Shown piece by piece: positions 24,485 to 34,395 of a stretch of DNA of 64,000 bases. The notes beneath the pieces are model-generated. The model ran no database searches. It saw only the letters and a program-made list of their open reading frames with translations, and had not been told where the DNA came from. The DNA lies in contig JBBSEX010000014.1 in NCBI GenBank assembly GCA_038239345.1, positions 77,418-141,417 of the forward strand, read 5' to 3'. The stretch comes from JBBSEX01 sp038239345. GTDB lineage: Bacteria > Acidobacteriota > Terriglobia > Bryobacterales > Bryobacteraceae. A program made the translations under genes and the position numbers. The first letter of the stretch is position 1; every line of letters starts with the position of its first letter.

Positions 24485-27400
24485 GCTTTCCCCTTCCGCC
24501 GACACGGACTAACAGCGCATACAAACTTGGTAGCGCCAGTAAGTTTAAAAAGAGCGTAGACAAAAGTCCGCCAACAACCACCGTCGCCAGCGGCCGCTGT
24601 ACATCCGATCCGATTCCCGCGGCCCGGGCAGCCGGAACCATTCCGAGCAAGGCTACCACGATCATCATCAGTACCGGGCGCATCTGCGCGAGCGATCCTT
24701 CGACGATCGCCCGATCCACCGGCATATCGACATTTTCCCGGCGTTGGCGATTGATTTCCGCGACAACTAAAACGCCGCTCATTACCGCGACCCCGAACAG
24801 CGAGATGAATCCCACAGCGGCCGATACGCTGAGATGAATGCCTCTCAGGTACAGGAACAAAATACCGCCGACCAGCGAGAACGGCACGTTCATCAGTACC
24901 AGCCCAGCCCATTTCGCCGAGCCGAAAGCGAAAAACAGCAACGTGAAAATAATAGCGATCGTGACTGGAAGAATTACCGCCAGACGTTTCTGCGCGCGCT
25001 CCAGATTTTCGAACTGGCCGCCCCAATCCACGCTGTATCCGGGGGGTAGTTTCACGTCTTTCTCGAAGCGTTTCTGCGCTTCGGCCACGAAGCTTCCTTG
25101 ATCGCGGCCGCGAATATTCGTCCGCACCGTGATCTGCCGTTTATTCTCCCGCCGGGCGATTATACTGGCGCCATTCACGACGCGAATATCGGCCAGTTGG
25201 GCCAGCGGAACATGACCGCCTTCGCGCGTCGGGATCAGAATGTCGCCAATAGAACTGATATCGGTCCGAGCAACCTGAGGGTAACGCACCGTTATATCGA
25301 ATCGCCTTTCGCCTTCAAACATCGTGCTGACAGTGCGTCCGCCGATCGCCATTTCGATGACATCTTCCACGTCGCGCACGTTGATGCCATAGCGCGCCAC
25401 TTCATCCCGGTTGACGGCAAGCCGCAACTGCGCCTGATCGCTCTCCTGTTCAATCGCACTATCGGCCGCGCCCGGTACTTGACGGATTATATTCAGCGTT
25501 TGATCCCCGTATGCGCGTAGGGTGACGAGATCCGGTCCGTTAATAATGACGGCAAGATCGGCGGCGGATCCTGTCACTGCTTCGGTCACGTTATCGATAA
25601 TCGGCTGTGTGAAACTGAACGCCGCGCCGGGAATGTTATCGTGCAATAATTTTGAGAATTGGTCCACCAAGATTGCTTTATCTACCCCGGCCGGCCACGT
25701 GTCGTAAGCGTTTAACGCAACGAAAAACTCATTACGATTAGGGCCGTAAGGATCGGTTCCATCGTCATTCCGTCCGGACTGCGAACTGGCCAGTTTCACC
25801 TCGGGGAACTTTTGCAGTAAAGCGCGAATACGATTCGCCATCTCAGCCGACTTTTGAATAGAGATACCCGCGGGAAAATTTGCCCGCACCCAGATGACGC
25901 CTTCATCGAGTTGAGGAAGGAATTCCGAACCGAGCGCTCCACCTAATGCAAACGAACCCAATACGCAGAGCCCCGCTAGAATCACGACAGGCCACGGTCT
26001 CCGCACGACAAATCGCAAGACTCCAGCGTACTGATGTCCCAGCCAGCCGAGAACCGGGTTGTGCCAGGCTTTGGAATCGCCTCGAAAAAGATACGTGGCC
26101 AGCACCGGAATTAACGTCAGTGCAAGCAGCATCGATCCAAGAAGCGCATAGCAGACGGTGAACGCCATCGGAGTAAACAGCCTGCGTTCCACGCGCTCCA
26201 GGGTGAACAACGGAATATAAGCCGAAATGATGATCAGCAACGAGAAGAAGATGGGACGCTCCACTTCCAGGGCCGCATCGCGAATTGCCCCGATTACTCC
26301 ATCGTCGTTGCTCTCTTCATCCGGACCTTGCAGTGCCCGCTGCTGCCGCCGCTCATCCAGCGTGTGAACGATATGCTCCACCATAATGAGCGTGCCGTCG
26401 ACGATGATTCCGAAATCGAGTGCGCCCAGGCTCAACAGGTTTGCCGGAATCCCCGTGAAGTGCATGCAGACGAAAGCGAATAGCAGAGAAAGCGGGATCG
26501 TCACCGCCGTAAGCAACGCGGCGCGCACGCTGCCTAGAAAGAGGAAAAGCACCGCAACGACAATAATCAAGCCTTCGAGTAGTGTATGAATCACGGTGCT
26601 CAAAGTGTTATGCACCAGATCGGTTCGATCGTAAATCGGAACTACCTTGATGCCCTTCGGTAGAAGATTTGTATTCAAATCGTCAGCCGCTGCCTTGATG
26701 CCTTTTAGCACTTCGCTGGGATTCTCACCGCGGCGCATCAGCACAATGCCCTCCACGCCGCCGCTTTTTTCGTTTACGCCGAAGATACCCGACTGCGGGG
26801 CCGCGCCGGTCTTGACTTGTGCGACATCGCGAATGAACACCGGTACGCCTTTGGCTTCATTCACGACAATGTTCCCAATATCGGCCGGCGAACGAATTAA
26901 GCCGACTCCACGAATCACCATCGATTGCTGGCCATTGTCGAGTTGCGCGCCGCCGGCATTTCCGTTATTCGCGCCGACGGCCTGGGCCACTTGGGCGATA
27001 GACAGGTTGTATCGCGCCAGCGCCAGCGGATCGATCTCGATCTGATACTGCTTGATTAAGCCGCCGAAGGGCGTGATGTCGGTTACGCCAGGAACCTGTA
27101 GAAATCGCGGTTCAACAATCCAATCCTCTACTTCGCGAAGTTGCATCGCGTTGAAAGGACCTTCCAGCGAGTAGCGGTACAACTCGCCGATCGGAGTGGA
27201 GAGCGGACCCAAAGTTGGACTCACTCCGTCGGGCAGCGTGGCGCCGCGAAGTTTTTCCAGCACAACCTGCCGCGCAAAATAATCGTCGGTGCCGTTGTCG
27301 AAGGTCAGCTCCACCACCGACAGTCCGAAGATCGTTCTCGAGCGGCGGGCGATAACGTTGGGAGTACTATTCAGCGCGCGCTCGATCGGGACGGTAACCT

Positions 27401-27590
27401 GCTGCTCCACTTCTTCCGCGGCATGTCCGGGATATAAGCTGATGATGACAGTTTGCGTATCGGAAATGTCGGGATAGGCCTCAATCTTCAACTGCCGGAA
27501 AGCCCAGATACCGAGGCTGATCAGGGTTAAACCAAGGACAACTGTAATGAATCGCTGGTTCAGCGCGAAGCGAAGTAGTTTGGCAATCAT
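24474..27590 (-). CDS. Heavy-metal efflux RND permease (CzcA/CusA family)
   Basis: 1038 aa inner-membrane proton antiporter. The heavy-metal RND signature is present as DFGIIVDGTLIMVEH in the fourth membrane helix, unlike the V-V-D-D-A form of the drug pumps at 1706 and 5110. It also shows QRFITVVLGLTLISLGIWA at the N-terminus, YPDISDTQ, the PGHAAEEVEQQVTVPIE porter start, and a C-terminal GIGSDVQRPLATVVVGGL. The metal (Co/Zn/Cd or Cu/Ag) cannot be fixed from this. Adaptor gene lies 6 bases upstream, DUF190 gene overlaps downstream. Confidence 0.94.
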   Translation of the reverse strand: MIAKLLRFALNQRFITVVLGLTLISLGIWAFRQLKIEAYPDISDTQTVIISLYPGHAAEEVEQQVTVPIERALNSTPNVIARRSRTIFGLSVVELTFDNGTDDYFARQVVLEKLRGATLPDGVSPTLGPLSTPIGELYRYSLEGPFNAMQLREVEDWIVEPRFLQVPGVTDITPFGGLIKQYQIEIDPLALARYNLSIAQVAQAVGANNGNAGGAQLDNGQQSMVIRGVGLIRSPADIGNIVVNEAKGVPVFIRDVAQVKTGAAPQSGIFGVNEKSGGVEGIVLMRRGENPSEVLKGIKAAADDLNTNLLPKGIKVVPIYDRTDLVHNTLSTVIHTLLEGLIIVVAVLFLFLGSVRAALLTAVTIPLSLLFAFVCMHFTGIPANLLSLGALDFGIIVDGTLIMVEHIVHTLDERRQQRALQGPDEESNDDGVIGAIRDAALEVERPIFFSLLIIISAYIPLFTLERVERRLFTPMAFTVCYALLGSMLLALTLIPVLATYLFRGDSKAWHNPVLGWLGHQYAGVLRFVVRRPWPVVILAGLCVLGSFALGGALGSEFLPQLDEGVIWVRANFPAGISIQKSAEMANRIRALLQKFPEVKLASSQSGRNDDGTDPYGPNRNEFFVALNAYDTWPAGVDKAILVDQFSKLLHDNIPGAAFSFTQPIIDNVTEAVTGSAADLAVIINGPDLVTLRAYGDQTLNIIRQVPGAADSAIEQESDQAQLRLAVNRDEVARYGINVRDVEDVIEMAIGGRTVSTMFEGERRFDITVRYPQVARTDISSIGDILIPTREGGHVPLAQLADIRVVNGASIIARRENKRQITVRTNIRGRDQGSFVAEAQKRFEKDVKLPPGYSVDWGGQFENLERAQKRLAVILPVTIAIIFTLLFFAFGSAKWAGLVLMNVPFSLVGGILFLYLRGIHLSVSAAVGFISLFGVAVMSGVLVVAEINRQRRENVDMPVDRAIVEGSLAQMRPVLMMIVVALLGMVPAARAAGIGSDVQRPLATVVVGGLLSTLFLNLLALPSLYALLVRVGGRGKREP

Positions 27591-27596
27591 TGGACG

Positions 27597-28766
27597 CTAA
27601 GGGGCCTTCAGCAGCATGACTCCGTCCGTAACGACGCGGTCCCCCGCCTTGAGTCCCCCGGTCACCGCTACCCGGTCGTTCACGCGGATCCCGAGTTCCA
27701 CTGATACCCGTTCGAACGCGCCGTTTCCAATTTGACGATAAACGGCACTGTGCCCTTCGTCTTGCACCACGGCGGCCAGCGGCACCATAGGCATGCTCTT
27801 GACGGATTCGACATGCTTGATGCGTCCGAACATTTCCGGGCGAAGTTGTCCTCCCGTGTTCGACAATTCCGCCTGGACTTTAATGGTTCGCGTCGTGGGA
27901 TCCACCGTGTCGGCGATGCGTTTCACGCGAGCATGAAACACCTGGCCGGGAAACGCCTCCAGTTCCAAATCGAGCTGTTCGCCAGGCTTCACGAAGCGGA
28001 TTTTCGTTTCGGGCACGTCGCTTGAAACCCAAACCTGACTTAAGTCGGCGATCGTCATGAGTGACGCGTTGGTATCGTTTCGATATTCATTTGAGGAGAC
28101 GCCAATCTCCAGCACCTTGCCTGAAATAGGCGCCTTCACCGCCAATTTTTGCCCGTATTGGTCGCTGGCCAATCCCAGAAGATCCAGCCGCCGGCGGGCT
28201 TGTTCACGTACGGCCACCGCGGTCTGAAGCGATGCCTTTGCCTGTGCCAGCGCGCTTTCCGCCGTCAAAACATCTTTCTGGGCGATTGCTTTATTCTCCA
28301 GCAGATCCTTCGCGCGCTCGTAATCCGCCTGGGCCTTCAGAACTGCCGACTTCACGCTATTGATGCTCGCTTCCGACTGCACGAATGTGGACATCGCTAC
28401 ATCGGCATCGGGACTCTCCACCAAAAGCAAAGTCTGTCCGCGCTGCACCGTATCTCCCAGGTGCACAAGAACAGATGCAATCCGTCCCGCCAACGGCAGA
28501 ACTACGTGCGACATGCGGTTGGGGTCCGCTTCGATCTTGCCGGGCGCATCCACTTCCTGAGTGGGCACAGTAGCGGTCTCAATCACCGCTATTCCCAACT
28601 GCTTTAGCATCGGCGAGCCTTCCGGTACAGAAACCTTATTGCCGTTGGTAACGATCCCGGGGGGCGAAGACTTCGCAGCTTCAGCTTGATGCCGTTCCCC
28701 GCAACCCGCGCTGGCTAGGGCGATCGTCAGAGCCCCGGCATACAGCTTCCTAGTGACGGGTTTCAT
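27597..28766 (-). CDS. Efflux RND adaptor lipoprotein (CzcB/CusB family)
   Basis: 389 aa periplasmic adaptor. The signal ends in LASAGCGERHQ, a lipobox. Then come the barrel-sandwich halves around a long alpha-hairpin (FVQSEASINSVKSAVLKAQADYERAKDLLENKAIAQKD), the second lipoyl half (VKAPISGKVLEIGVSSNEY), a beta-barrel domain and a C-terminal GLKAGDRVVTDGVMLL module. No N-terminal Met/His metal-binding motifs like those of CusB are seen. Its ATG overlaps the stop of the TolC-type gene by four bases and it ends 6 bases before the pump gene. Confidence 0.92.
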   Translation of the reverse strand: MKPVTRKLYAGALTIALASAGCGERHQAEAAKSSPPGIVTNGNKVSVPEGSPMLKQLGIAVIETATVPTQEVDAPGKIEADPNRMSHVVLPLAGRIASVLVHLGDTVQRGQTLLLVESPDADVAMSTFVQSEASINSVKSAVLKAQADYERAKDLLENKAIAQKDVLTAESALAQAKASLQTAVAVREQARRRLDLLGLASDQYGQKLAVKAPISGKVLEIGVSSNEYRNDTNASLMTIADLSQVWVSSDVPETKIRFVKPGEQLDLELEAFPGQVFHARVKRIADTVDPTTRTIKVQAELSNTGGQLRPEMFGRIKHVESVKSMPMVPLAAVVQDEGHSAVYRQIGNGAFERVSVELGIRVNDRVAVTGGLKAGDRVVTDGVMLLKAP

Positions 28767-30070
28767 GGATTCACCGCGTGTCCGGAAACAGAATCGAGCA
28801 AGTACAAGCTGCGCGCGTAATCCGATCGCGCGTCGTTGTAATTCTGCATCGTGTCATTAAACGCACGCTGTGCATCCAGAAATTCGAGCAGTGTAGCTTC
28901 CCCTCGCTTGTACGAGTACTCCATAATCCTCCGGACTTCCCGTGCTTCCGCGAGCATGTTGTTTTCGATGTCCTGTAACAGCTTCTGCGAGCTGGAATAT
29001 TGCTGGAACGCTGTGGTCAACTCATTGGCGATTCCCGCTTCCAACGCCTGAGTTCGGCTTATAATTTGTCGCTGTTCCTGGCGTGCCCGCTCCACTTCAC
29101 CCTGATTTCGGTTGAAGATTGGGATTGGCGCGCTCAGAAAAAATCCCATGGAATCGGCGTGGATGATGTCATACTGCCGGTGATATTGCGTGCCTATTGT
29201 AAAGTCCACTTTGCCCTGCGCGAGTTGCGAGCGAACATCGGCCAATGACCGCGCCTGATCGCTGCGTAAGGCCAACAAGTCGGGTCGCAATTGCAAAGCC
29301 GCGCCCTGCAACTCGGCAAGTGCCAACAATTTGTCATCGCGCCTGATATCGCCGGCAACGTCGAACGATTCCGAAACATTTGGGCGTCCGATTAATAACT
29401 GGAGTCGGGTCTTCGCGGTGCGAAGTTTCAACTCGGCGGCAGCTACTGCGTTCCGAGATTGCAAAGCGGCTACGCGGGAACGCATCTCATCGATTTGGGC
29501 CAAATCTCCGGCGCGAACGCGTTCACTGTTGATGCGAACAATCTCATTTAGGGAGGTAAAATTCTCGGTCGCGAGTGCCAGCGATTGCTTCGCGGCCTGA
29601 ACGTCGAGAAAAGAATTCTGCACATCGAGGACAAGCGAGCGAGTGGTATTGAGGAGCTGGAACTTCGCTACTTCCTTGGCATTTTCAGCCACCGCGATGC
29701 GATTCTGGCGCTTACCGCCGCGCTCAAACAAATAATCGACACGAGCGTTCCACTCCGGCGGACCTTGTCCACCCGCCAATGTAAAGTGTTCGCGAAGAAT
29801 ATCCTGATAATCCAAGCCGAGGCTTAGAACTGGATTCGGCCGCAGACGCGCCTGAATAATTTTGGCGTCGGCGATGGAGATGTTGTAGCGTTCGGCGACT
29901 AGTGAAAGATTTTTGTCGAGAGCTTCACTGATGGCTTGATTGATGTCGAGAACCGCAGGCTTAGCCGCGCCCGGCGGGCTATCTTGCGCGCAACAAGTGG
30001 CAGCGGTCAGAAGGACAAATGCAAGGACAACCCCATGCAAGCTACTTGCTCGAAAACCGCGGTGGTCCAT
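28763..30070 (-). CDS. TolC-family outer-membrane channel (CzcC/CusC-like)
   Basis: 435 aa. Signal peptide (VVLAFVLLTAATCCAQ), then two outer-membrane efflux repeats: the first starts DINQAISEALDKNLSLVAERYNI and the second ALRSDQARSLADVRSQLAQGKVDF. Ends with GEATLLEFLDAQRAFNDTMQNYNDARSDYARSLYLL, typical of CzcC-type members. It is the promoter-proximal gene of the four-gene metal efflux operon. The 203 bases upstream to the next gene contain short inverted repeats (for example CTATC-N5-GATAG near 30100) but no promoter I would defend. Confidence 0.9.
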   Translation of the reverse strand: MDHRGFRASSLHGVVLAFVLLTAATCCAQDSPPGAAKPAVLDINQAISEALDKNLSLVAERYNISIADAKIIQARLRPNPVLSLGLDYQDILREHFTLAGGQGPPEWNARVDYLFERGGKRQNRIAVAENAKEVAKFQLLNTTRSLVLDVQNSFLDVQAAKQSLALATENFTSLNEIVRINSERVRAGDLAQIDEMRSRVAALQSRNAVAAAELKLRTAKTRLQLLIGRPNVSESFDVAGDIRRDDKLLALAELQGAALQLRPDLLALRSDQARSLADVRSQLAQGKVDFTIGTQYHRQYDIIHADSMGFFLSAPIPIFNRNQGEVERARQEQRQIISRTQALEAGIANELTTAFQQYSSSQKLLQDIENNMLAEAREVRRIMEYSYKRGEATLLEFLDAQRAFNDTMQNYNDARSDYARSLYLLDSVSGHAVNP

Positions 30071-30273
30071 AAACTTCTAATTGTGGACCGCACGGGTGGC
30101 ACCTTACCACCTATCTTTCGGATAGAAATTTCTAAGGGTATCGCTGTATCACTGGATTGTGAGGTTTTCGCGATCAGTGACAGTGACGACAAAAAGAAGC
30201 CAATCTCACGTGGAGGGTTGCAGGTTGCTTGAAAGGACCGGCGTCGTTGCCCGATGTAGCCAGTTCGCGGTTA

Positions 30274-31356
30274 CTACTCCGGTTGCCAGATGGTCGCCGC
30301 GATAAAACGTTCCTTATCCACCGCCGTATTAAAGTAATAAACTGTGACGATCTTGCCATCGGGCCGTAAGACCGACCGGTTATAGCCCAGATCCCAACCG
30401 CCGCCGTCCTGCCGCAGGATAATTTCATCGCCCCAGGTTTTGCCGCTGTCCTTGCTGATACGCGCGCGAATACCGAACGGAGCTTTGCGGCGTCCGTAAA
30501 CGATCACCAAGTGGCCGTTCTTCAGTTTGACCAGACACGGCGGGTTGTCGATATCGTCAGCCGCTCGCCCTACCCGGTGCCAGTTCGCGCCGTTGTCGTC
30601 CGATTCAAAGGTGTCGATAAATTCACGATAACGGACCGCGGTGTAAAGTGTATTTTTCGATAAGCGCAGAGTGGAAGGCATGATCGCGTGGTCGCGTCCT
30701 TCGGGCTCAGGAGTAACGAAGGCGACCATCTTCCAATTCCTTCCACCGTCCGTGGTGCGTGCTTCCAAGACGCGCCCCTCTCTACCGTTGGATTTCGCGG
30801 CGGTCAAGAATAGCCTGCAGTCCTTCGGACCGTCGACGAGGTAATCGGTGCGCGCGGCGATCCCTTTCTGGCCGAAATCGGGAAGATTGTAAGGACCCAT
30901 CCAAGTCTTGCCGCGATCGTAGGAATAATAGAAACGCGAAGGCCCCGTGTGAATGTCTTGCATCCGTACGGTCATGGCGAAGTTGGGATCGTTGAAGCGA
31001 ATTTCATCCGCTAGATCCACCGGGGTCTTACCGCCTGCCGCGACCGGAACGCCAGCCATCTTGGTGCCTTCGGGTGGTTGCAGGCTGGCTGGTTTCTCGA
31101 TGGTCCAGGTCACCCCTCCATCCATGCTTCGGGCAAGATAGTGCTCTTCGGTTTGCTCATAATCGATGGCATGATTCTTCCCCGTCATCTGACGGAAATG
31201 CCCCGACTCAAAGCCAACCAGGATCTCATTCCCCCACGACCAGATTCCATGGTTTGCGGGCCACCCGGCGAATCTTCCCGCCTCCTGATACACGACGATA
31301 TTCTGTTGGCAGAGAGCGCCTCCGGCCAGTAATAAAGCTATTGAAAGTAACTTCAC
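30274..31356 (-). CDS. Secreted sialidase-fold (BNR/Asp-box) protein
   Basis: 360 aa with signal peptide (LLSIALLLAGGALCQ). Five Asp-box-like repeats, S-x-D-x-G-x-x-W, mark a six-bladed beta-propeller: SMDGGVTW, SYDRGKTW, TTDGGRNW, SDDNGANW and SKDSGKTW. The FRIP motif of classical sialidases is not seen, so the enzymatic activity is open; GH33 members act on sialic acid or on other ulosonic acids such as Kdo. GTG start overlaps the stop of the upstream dehydrogenase (GTGA), which makes it the last gene of the LacI-flanking minus operon. A periplasmic or surface hydrolase releasing the sugar catabolised by the other enzymes is the simplest reading. Confidence 0.78.
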   Translation of the reverse strand: MKLLSIALLLAGGALCQQNIVVYQEAGRFAGWPANHGIWSWGNEILVGFESGHFRQMTGKNHAIDYEQTEEHYLARSMDGGVTWTIEKPASLQPPEGTKMAGVPVAAGGKTPVDLADEIRFNDPNFAMTVRMQDIHTGPSRFYYSYDRGKTWMGPYNLPDFGQKGIAARTDYLVDGPKDCRLFLTAAKSNGREGRVLEARTTDGGRNWKMVAFVTPEPEGRDHAIMPSTLRLSKNTLYTAVRYREFIDTFESDDNGANWHRVGRAADDIDNPPCLVKLKNGHLVIVYGRRKAPFGIRARISKDSGKTWGDEIILRQDGGGWDLGYNRSVLRPDGKIVTVYYFNTAVDKERFIAATIWQPE

Positions 31357-32363
31357 GGGTCTATCACCACCTTGAGAGTTTCCGACGATCCAGTCGCGCG
31401 AAAGGCTTCTTCGGCCTTTTCTAAAGGAAAATGATGCGTCACCACAGCATCGGCATTCAGGCGGCCGCTTACCAACAAATCGACCGCCCGTCCCATCGTG
31501 TTGGGATTGTTGTATGAGCCGCGTATTGTGATTTCGTTATCGTTGATCCAGAACGGATTCACTTCGATGTTCTTCGTCTTATCGCAGACACCGTACATCA
31601 TCACCGTGCCGCCACGGGTCACCACTTCCAAACATTGTTTGACGGCATCCACGTTTCCCGAACAATCGAACGCAACCTCCACTCCATCGGGGTACTGCGA
31701 GCGAATCGCCGGCACCGGCGGATCCTTGGCGGGATCTATCACCCAGGTTGCCCCCAGTGCTTCAGCGCGCCGCCGGCGTCCAGCCTGTGGTTCGACGATG
31801 ATTACCGCGCTGGCGCCTTGCATCGCCGAGAGCTGCATCATAATCGCTCCCATCGGGCCGCCGCCGAAGATCACTACGCGATCTCCGGAGCGAATATTCG
31901 CCAGGTCCATCCCGCGCAGACAACACGCCACCGGCTCCGCCAAAGACGCATGGGCGAGGAAAAAATCGCTTGGCAACAGAAAAGCCTGGCCAACGGGAAC
32001 GCTGCAATATTCCGCGAAGCCACCGGGAATATTCACGCCAAGCGCCGTCAGATTCTTGCAGAGATGAACCTTCCCGGCGCGGCAGTAGACGCACGTACCG
32101 CACAGTATGTTCGGGTCCACCGTAACGCGTTCGCCCGGCTTAAATCCGTCTACCTCGGCGCCCACCGCTTCGACAATCCCGGCATATTCATGACCGGGAA
32201 TGATCGGAAAATTCGCCGGATACATTCCGTGAAGAATGTGCGGATCGGTTCCGCAAATTCCAGCCGACCCGACCCGGAGCAAAAGTTCACGCGGTCCGAC
32301 CTCGGGACGGGGAACCTGCAGCACTTGCATTCGATGCAATGCTGGAAACTGAAGAGCGAGCAT
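31353..32363 (-). CDS. Zinc-dependent medium-chain alcohol/polyol dehydrogenase
   Basis: 336 aa. Catalytic zinc residues in GICGTDPHILHG and GHEYAG, structural zinc lobe CGTCVYCRAGKVHLC, NAD-binding IFGGGPMGAIM. Closest in type to sorbitol/threonine dehydrogenases; distinct from the tdh at 11781 and lacking its C-terminal signature. Probably oxidises or reduces a sugar or sugar acid in the operon's pathway. Located between the SIS-domain gene (18-base gap) and the sialidase-fold gene (4-base overlap). Confidence 0.85.
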   Translation of the reverse strand: MLALQFPALHRMQVLQVPRPEVGPRELLLRVGSAGICGTDPHILHGMYPANFPIIPGHEYAGIVEAVGAEVDGFKPGERVTVDPNILCGTCVYCRAGKVHLCKNLTALGVNIPGGFAEYCSVPVGQAFLLPSDFFLAHASLAEPVACCLRGMDLANIRSGDRVVIFGGGPMGAIMMQLSAMQGASAVIIVEPQAGRRRRAEALGATWVIDPAKDPPVPAIRSQYPDGVEVAFDCSGNVDAVKQCLEVVTRGGTVMMYGVCDKTKNIEVNPFWINDNEITIRGSYNNPNTMGRAVDLLVSGRLNADAVVTHHFPLEKAEEAFRATGSSETLKVVIDP

Positions 32364-32381
32364 GGCGATGGTTCTCCTTAA

Positions 32382-33431
32382 TTAGAAGTACGTGTCGCCG
32401 TGGGCATACGGAACCTGATGCATGTACTTGTAATGATCCAGATCAATATTCCGATTGCACGCCATATAGTAAAGCAGCCAGAGCTGTGCACTGTACAGCA
32501 GCAACGCATCCAGCAGCGGGTGGGCGTCGGGCGCCAGTTCTTTCAAATCGAACGGCACAACCTTGGCGCCGTTGCTCTGAGAGAATTTGACGCCAGCCTG
32601 GGCAATCGGGCGCGACTTGTCGTTACCCAAAAGGAACAGCATGGTGGGCTCGCCTTCACGAATAATTTCCAGCGGACCATGTCGAAATTCGCCGGTGTGA
32701 ATGAATGCGCAATGCGCCTTTAAGAATTCACCGAACATATCGTAGGCGAACATATAGCCGAGCATCGTGGACGCACCGCCGGAAAGTAAAACCAATTTTC
32801 CGTCGGTCATCTCCTTGGCTTTTGCCTCCGCTAACTGGCGGCTCGGCTCATAAATCTTATGTAGCAACGCAGGAAGATCTTCCAACGCTTTCTCAAACTT
32901 CTCCGTCGCGGGTGACCATTCGCCGCGAAGCTTCGCCAGTTCCACTGTCAGCAACATCGTGAGATAAGCTGGCGAACTATACAGCGCGATGGACTCGTAA
33001 GTCATCGCCCATGTTGAGCCCTTTGCCAGTTCCGCATCGGGCTTGCGCGTGATCGAAAATAGTGGGGCTTTCTGGCTCAGGATCCATCGCTGGGCACGTA
33101 TCGTATCCACCGTCTTGCCTGAATAGCTGGCGCCGATAACCACACATTTGTCATCGATCAAAGGTGGCTCGGAAGCGGTGATATCGGGAGCAAGTAAATA
33201 ATTCACTGGTTGCTTCAAGCAAGCCAGGCTGGCCCAGTAGCCACTGAATAGCGCCGAGGAAGACCCGCCGCTGCCGTAATACAAGATGGAAGTTGGCTTG
33301 CGCTCGTGAATCTCTTTCGCTATACCCGCAAGTTGCGAACGCTTTTCGGTAGCCATTCGCGTCAATTCGTCTGCTACGACGGGAGCCGAAAATATTTCGG
33401 CTTTGAGGTTCTTTTCCGACAAACTCATCAT
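32382..33431 (-). CDS. SIS-domain sugar isomerase/deaminase-like protein
   Basis: 349 aa with two SIS domains. The first phosphosugar-binding loop is ILYYGSGGSSSALFSGYWA and the GASYSGKTVDT stretch corresponds to the conserved S-x-S-G-x-T site; the second SIS domain carries LVLLSGGASTMLGYMFAYDMF and HTGEFRHGPLEII. The arrangement is that of the isomerase half of GlmS and of AgaS/FrlB-type deaminases and deglycases, which act on 6-phosphorylated amino sugars or fructosamines. With a PfkB kinase in the same operon it may isomerise or deaminate a phosphorylated amino sugar. It starts immediately before the stop of the upstream gene region with no intergenic base. Confidence 0.82.
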   Translation of the reverse strand: MMSLSEKNLKAEIFSAPVVADELTRMATEKRSQLAGIAKEIHERKPTSILYYGSGGSSSALFSGYWASLACLKQPVNYLLAPDITASEPPLIDDKCVVIGASYSGKTVDTIRAQRWILSQKAPLFSITRKPDAELAKGSTWAMTYESIALYSSPAYLTMLLTVELAKLRGEWSPATEKFEKALEDLPALLHKIYEPSRQLAEAKAKEMTDGKLVLLSGGASTMLGYMFAYDMFGEFLKAHCAFIHTGEFRHGPLEIIREGEPTMLFLLGNDKSRPIAQAGVKFSQSNGAKVVPFDLKELAPDAHPLLDALLLYSAQLWLLYYMACNRNIDLDHYKYMHQVPYAHGDTYF

Positions 33432-34385
33432 TTATGCCTTTAGTGGGATTGCTGCGCGCAGCGAAAGCGCGTCTTCGAGCGATTCGTAAACACTGAACTT
33501 CGGATGGTAACCGAGTTCCGCGCGAGCTTTATCAATAGTCACTTCGTAGGAGTGAATTCCCCGACACCTGCCGGCAATAACCGCGTACCCCAGGCGCTTC
33601 GCGAGCCACGGAGCCGTCTCTGTGTAGGTATAAGAACTGGGTCCGGCAATATTGAAAACCTGACCAGCGGCGTTTTCATTTTCCACAGCTAACAGCACTC
33701 CCTCGGCGGCGTCGCGAACATCGCAGACGTGCTCGCAAAACGGGTGCCCATTCTCTTCAAGCGGAACCTGTACGCCATCGGCCGCGTTCCACACGGCCTT
33801 ATCTTGTTCAATGAGAAAATCTTTGTAGGGCGCGGTGATGAAGAGGTCAAGCACCTCCGGCGCTTCCAGAATCCACACCAGGCGTAGGCGGACTGTCGGA
33901 ACCTGGAACATGTCTTCGAAGTGATAGCAAAACTTTTCTCCAATCACCTTCGACAGGCCGTAGAAGTTCATCGGATGCTGCTCCGTTTCTTCCCCTATCG
34001 GCGCAGACCAGGCATTTCTGCTCCAGCCAGTGCAGTAAGTGGCGTCGGAACTTGCAAACACGAAACGCGGCTTCTTAGAAAGAGCGGCCGCTGCCTGCAA
34101 AAGGCGCCAAGTGGATTCGATGTTAGTTCGAAATAGGTCCGCTTCGGTGTTGGGAGGCATCAGCCCAGCGAGGTGACAAACGACATCGACGCCATCCACC
34201 GCTTCTCGCACGCCATCCGCGGAAGTCATGGGTGAAGTAACAACTTCGACTTCGCTTGCCCACTCGGCCGGAAGGGGTTTGCTATGGACAAGCGCTCTTA
34301 CCATCGACCCTTGCGAAAGCAGTTTGGGAACCAGTACCCGCCCGATACGGCCGCTCGCGCCAGTCACTAATATACGCTTGATCAC
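33432..34385 (-). CDS. NAD(P)-dependent epimerase/dehydratase (extended SDR)
   Basis: 317 aa. N-terminal Rossmann motif TGASGRIGRVL, VCHLAGLMPPNTEAD in place of the usual HLAA region, and the active-site Tyr-Lys pair in NFYGLSKVIGEK. The family interconverts or oxidises nucleotide sugars and related compounds; uronate dehydrogenases share this fold and length. In this operon it may act on a sugar or sugar acid intermediate. Ten bases separate it from the upstream YjbQ-family gene, and the SIS-domain gene follows without a gap. Confidence 0.83.
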   Translation of the reverse strand: MIKRILVTGASGRIGRVLVPKLLSQGSMVRALVHSKPLPAEWASEVEVVTSPMTSADGVREAVDGVDVVCHLAGLMPPNTEADLFRTNIESTWRLLQAAAALSKKPRFVFASSDATYCTGWSRNAWSAPIGEETEQHPMNFYGLSKVIGEKFCYHFEDMFQVPTVRLRLVWILEAPEVLDLFITAPYKDFLIEQDKAVWNAADGVQVPLEENGHPFCEHVCDVRDAAEGVLLAVENENAAGQVFNIAGPSSYTYTETAPWLAKRLGYAVIAGRCRGIHSYEVTIDKARAELGYHPKFSVYESLEDALSLRAAIPLKA

Positions 34386-34395
34386 GCTTCGCCTC

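Noticed and set aside
30071..30273. Short inverted repeats upstream of the TolC-type gene as a metal-regulator operator
   Set aside because: Arms of only 4-5 bases and no adjacent regulator gene; not better than chance.
31635..32381. Plus-strand frame of 248 codons opposite the zinc dehydrogenase
   Set aside because: The minus strand carries intact zinc and NAD motifs; the plus frame has no recognisable family or ribosome binding site.
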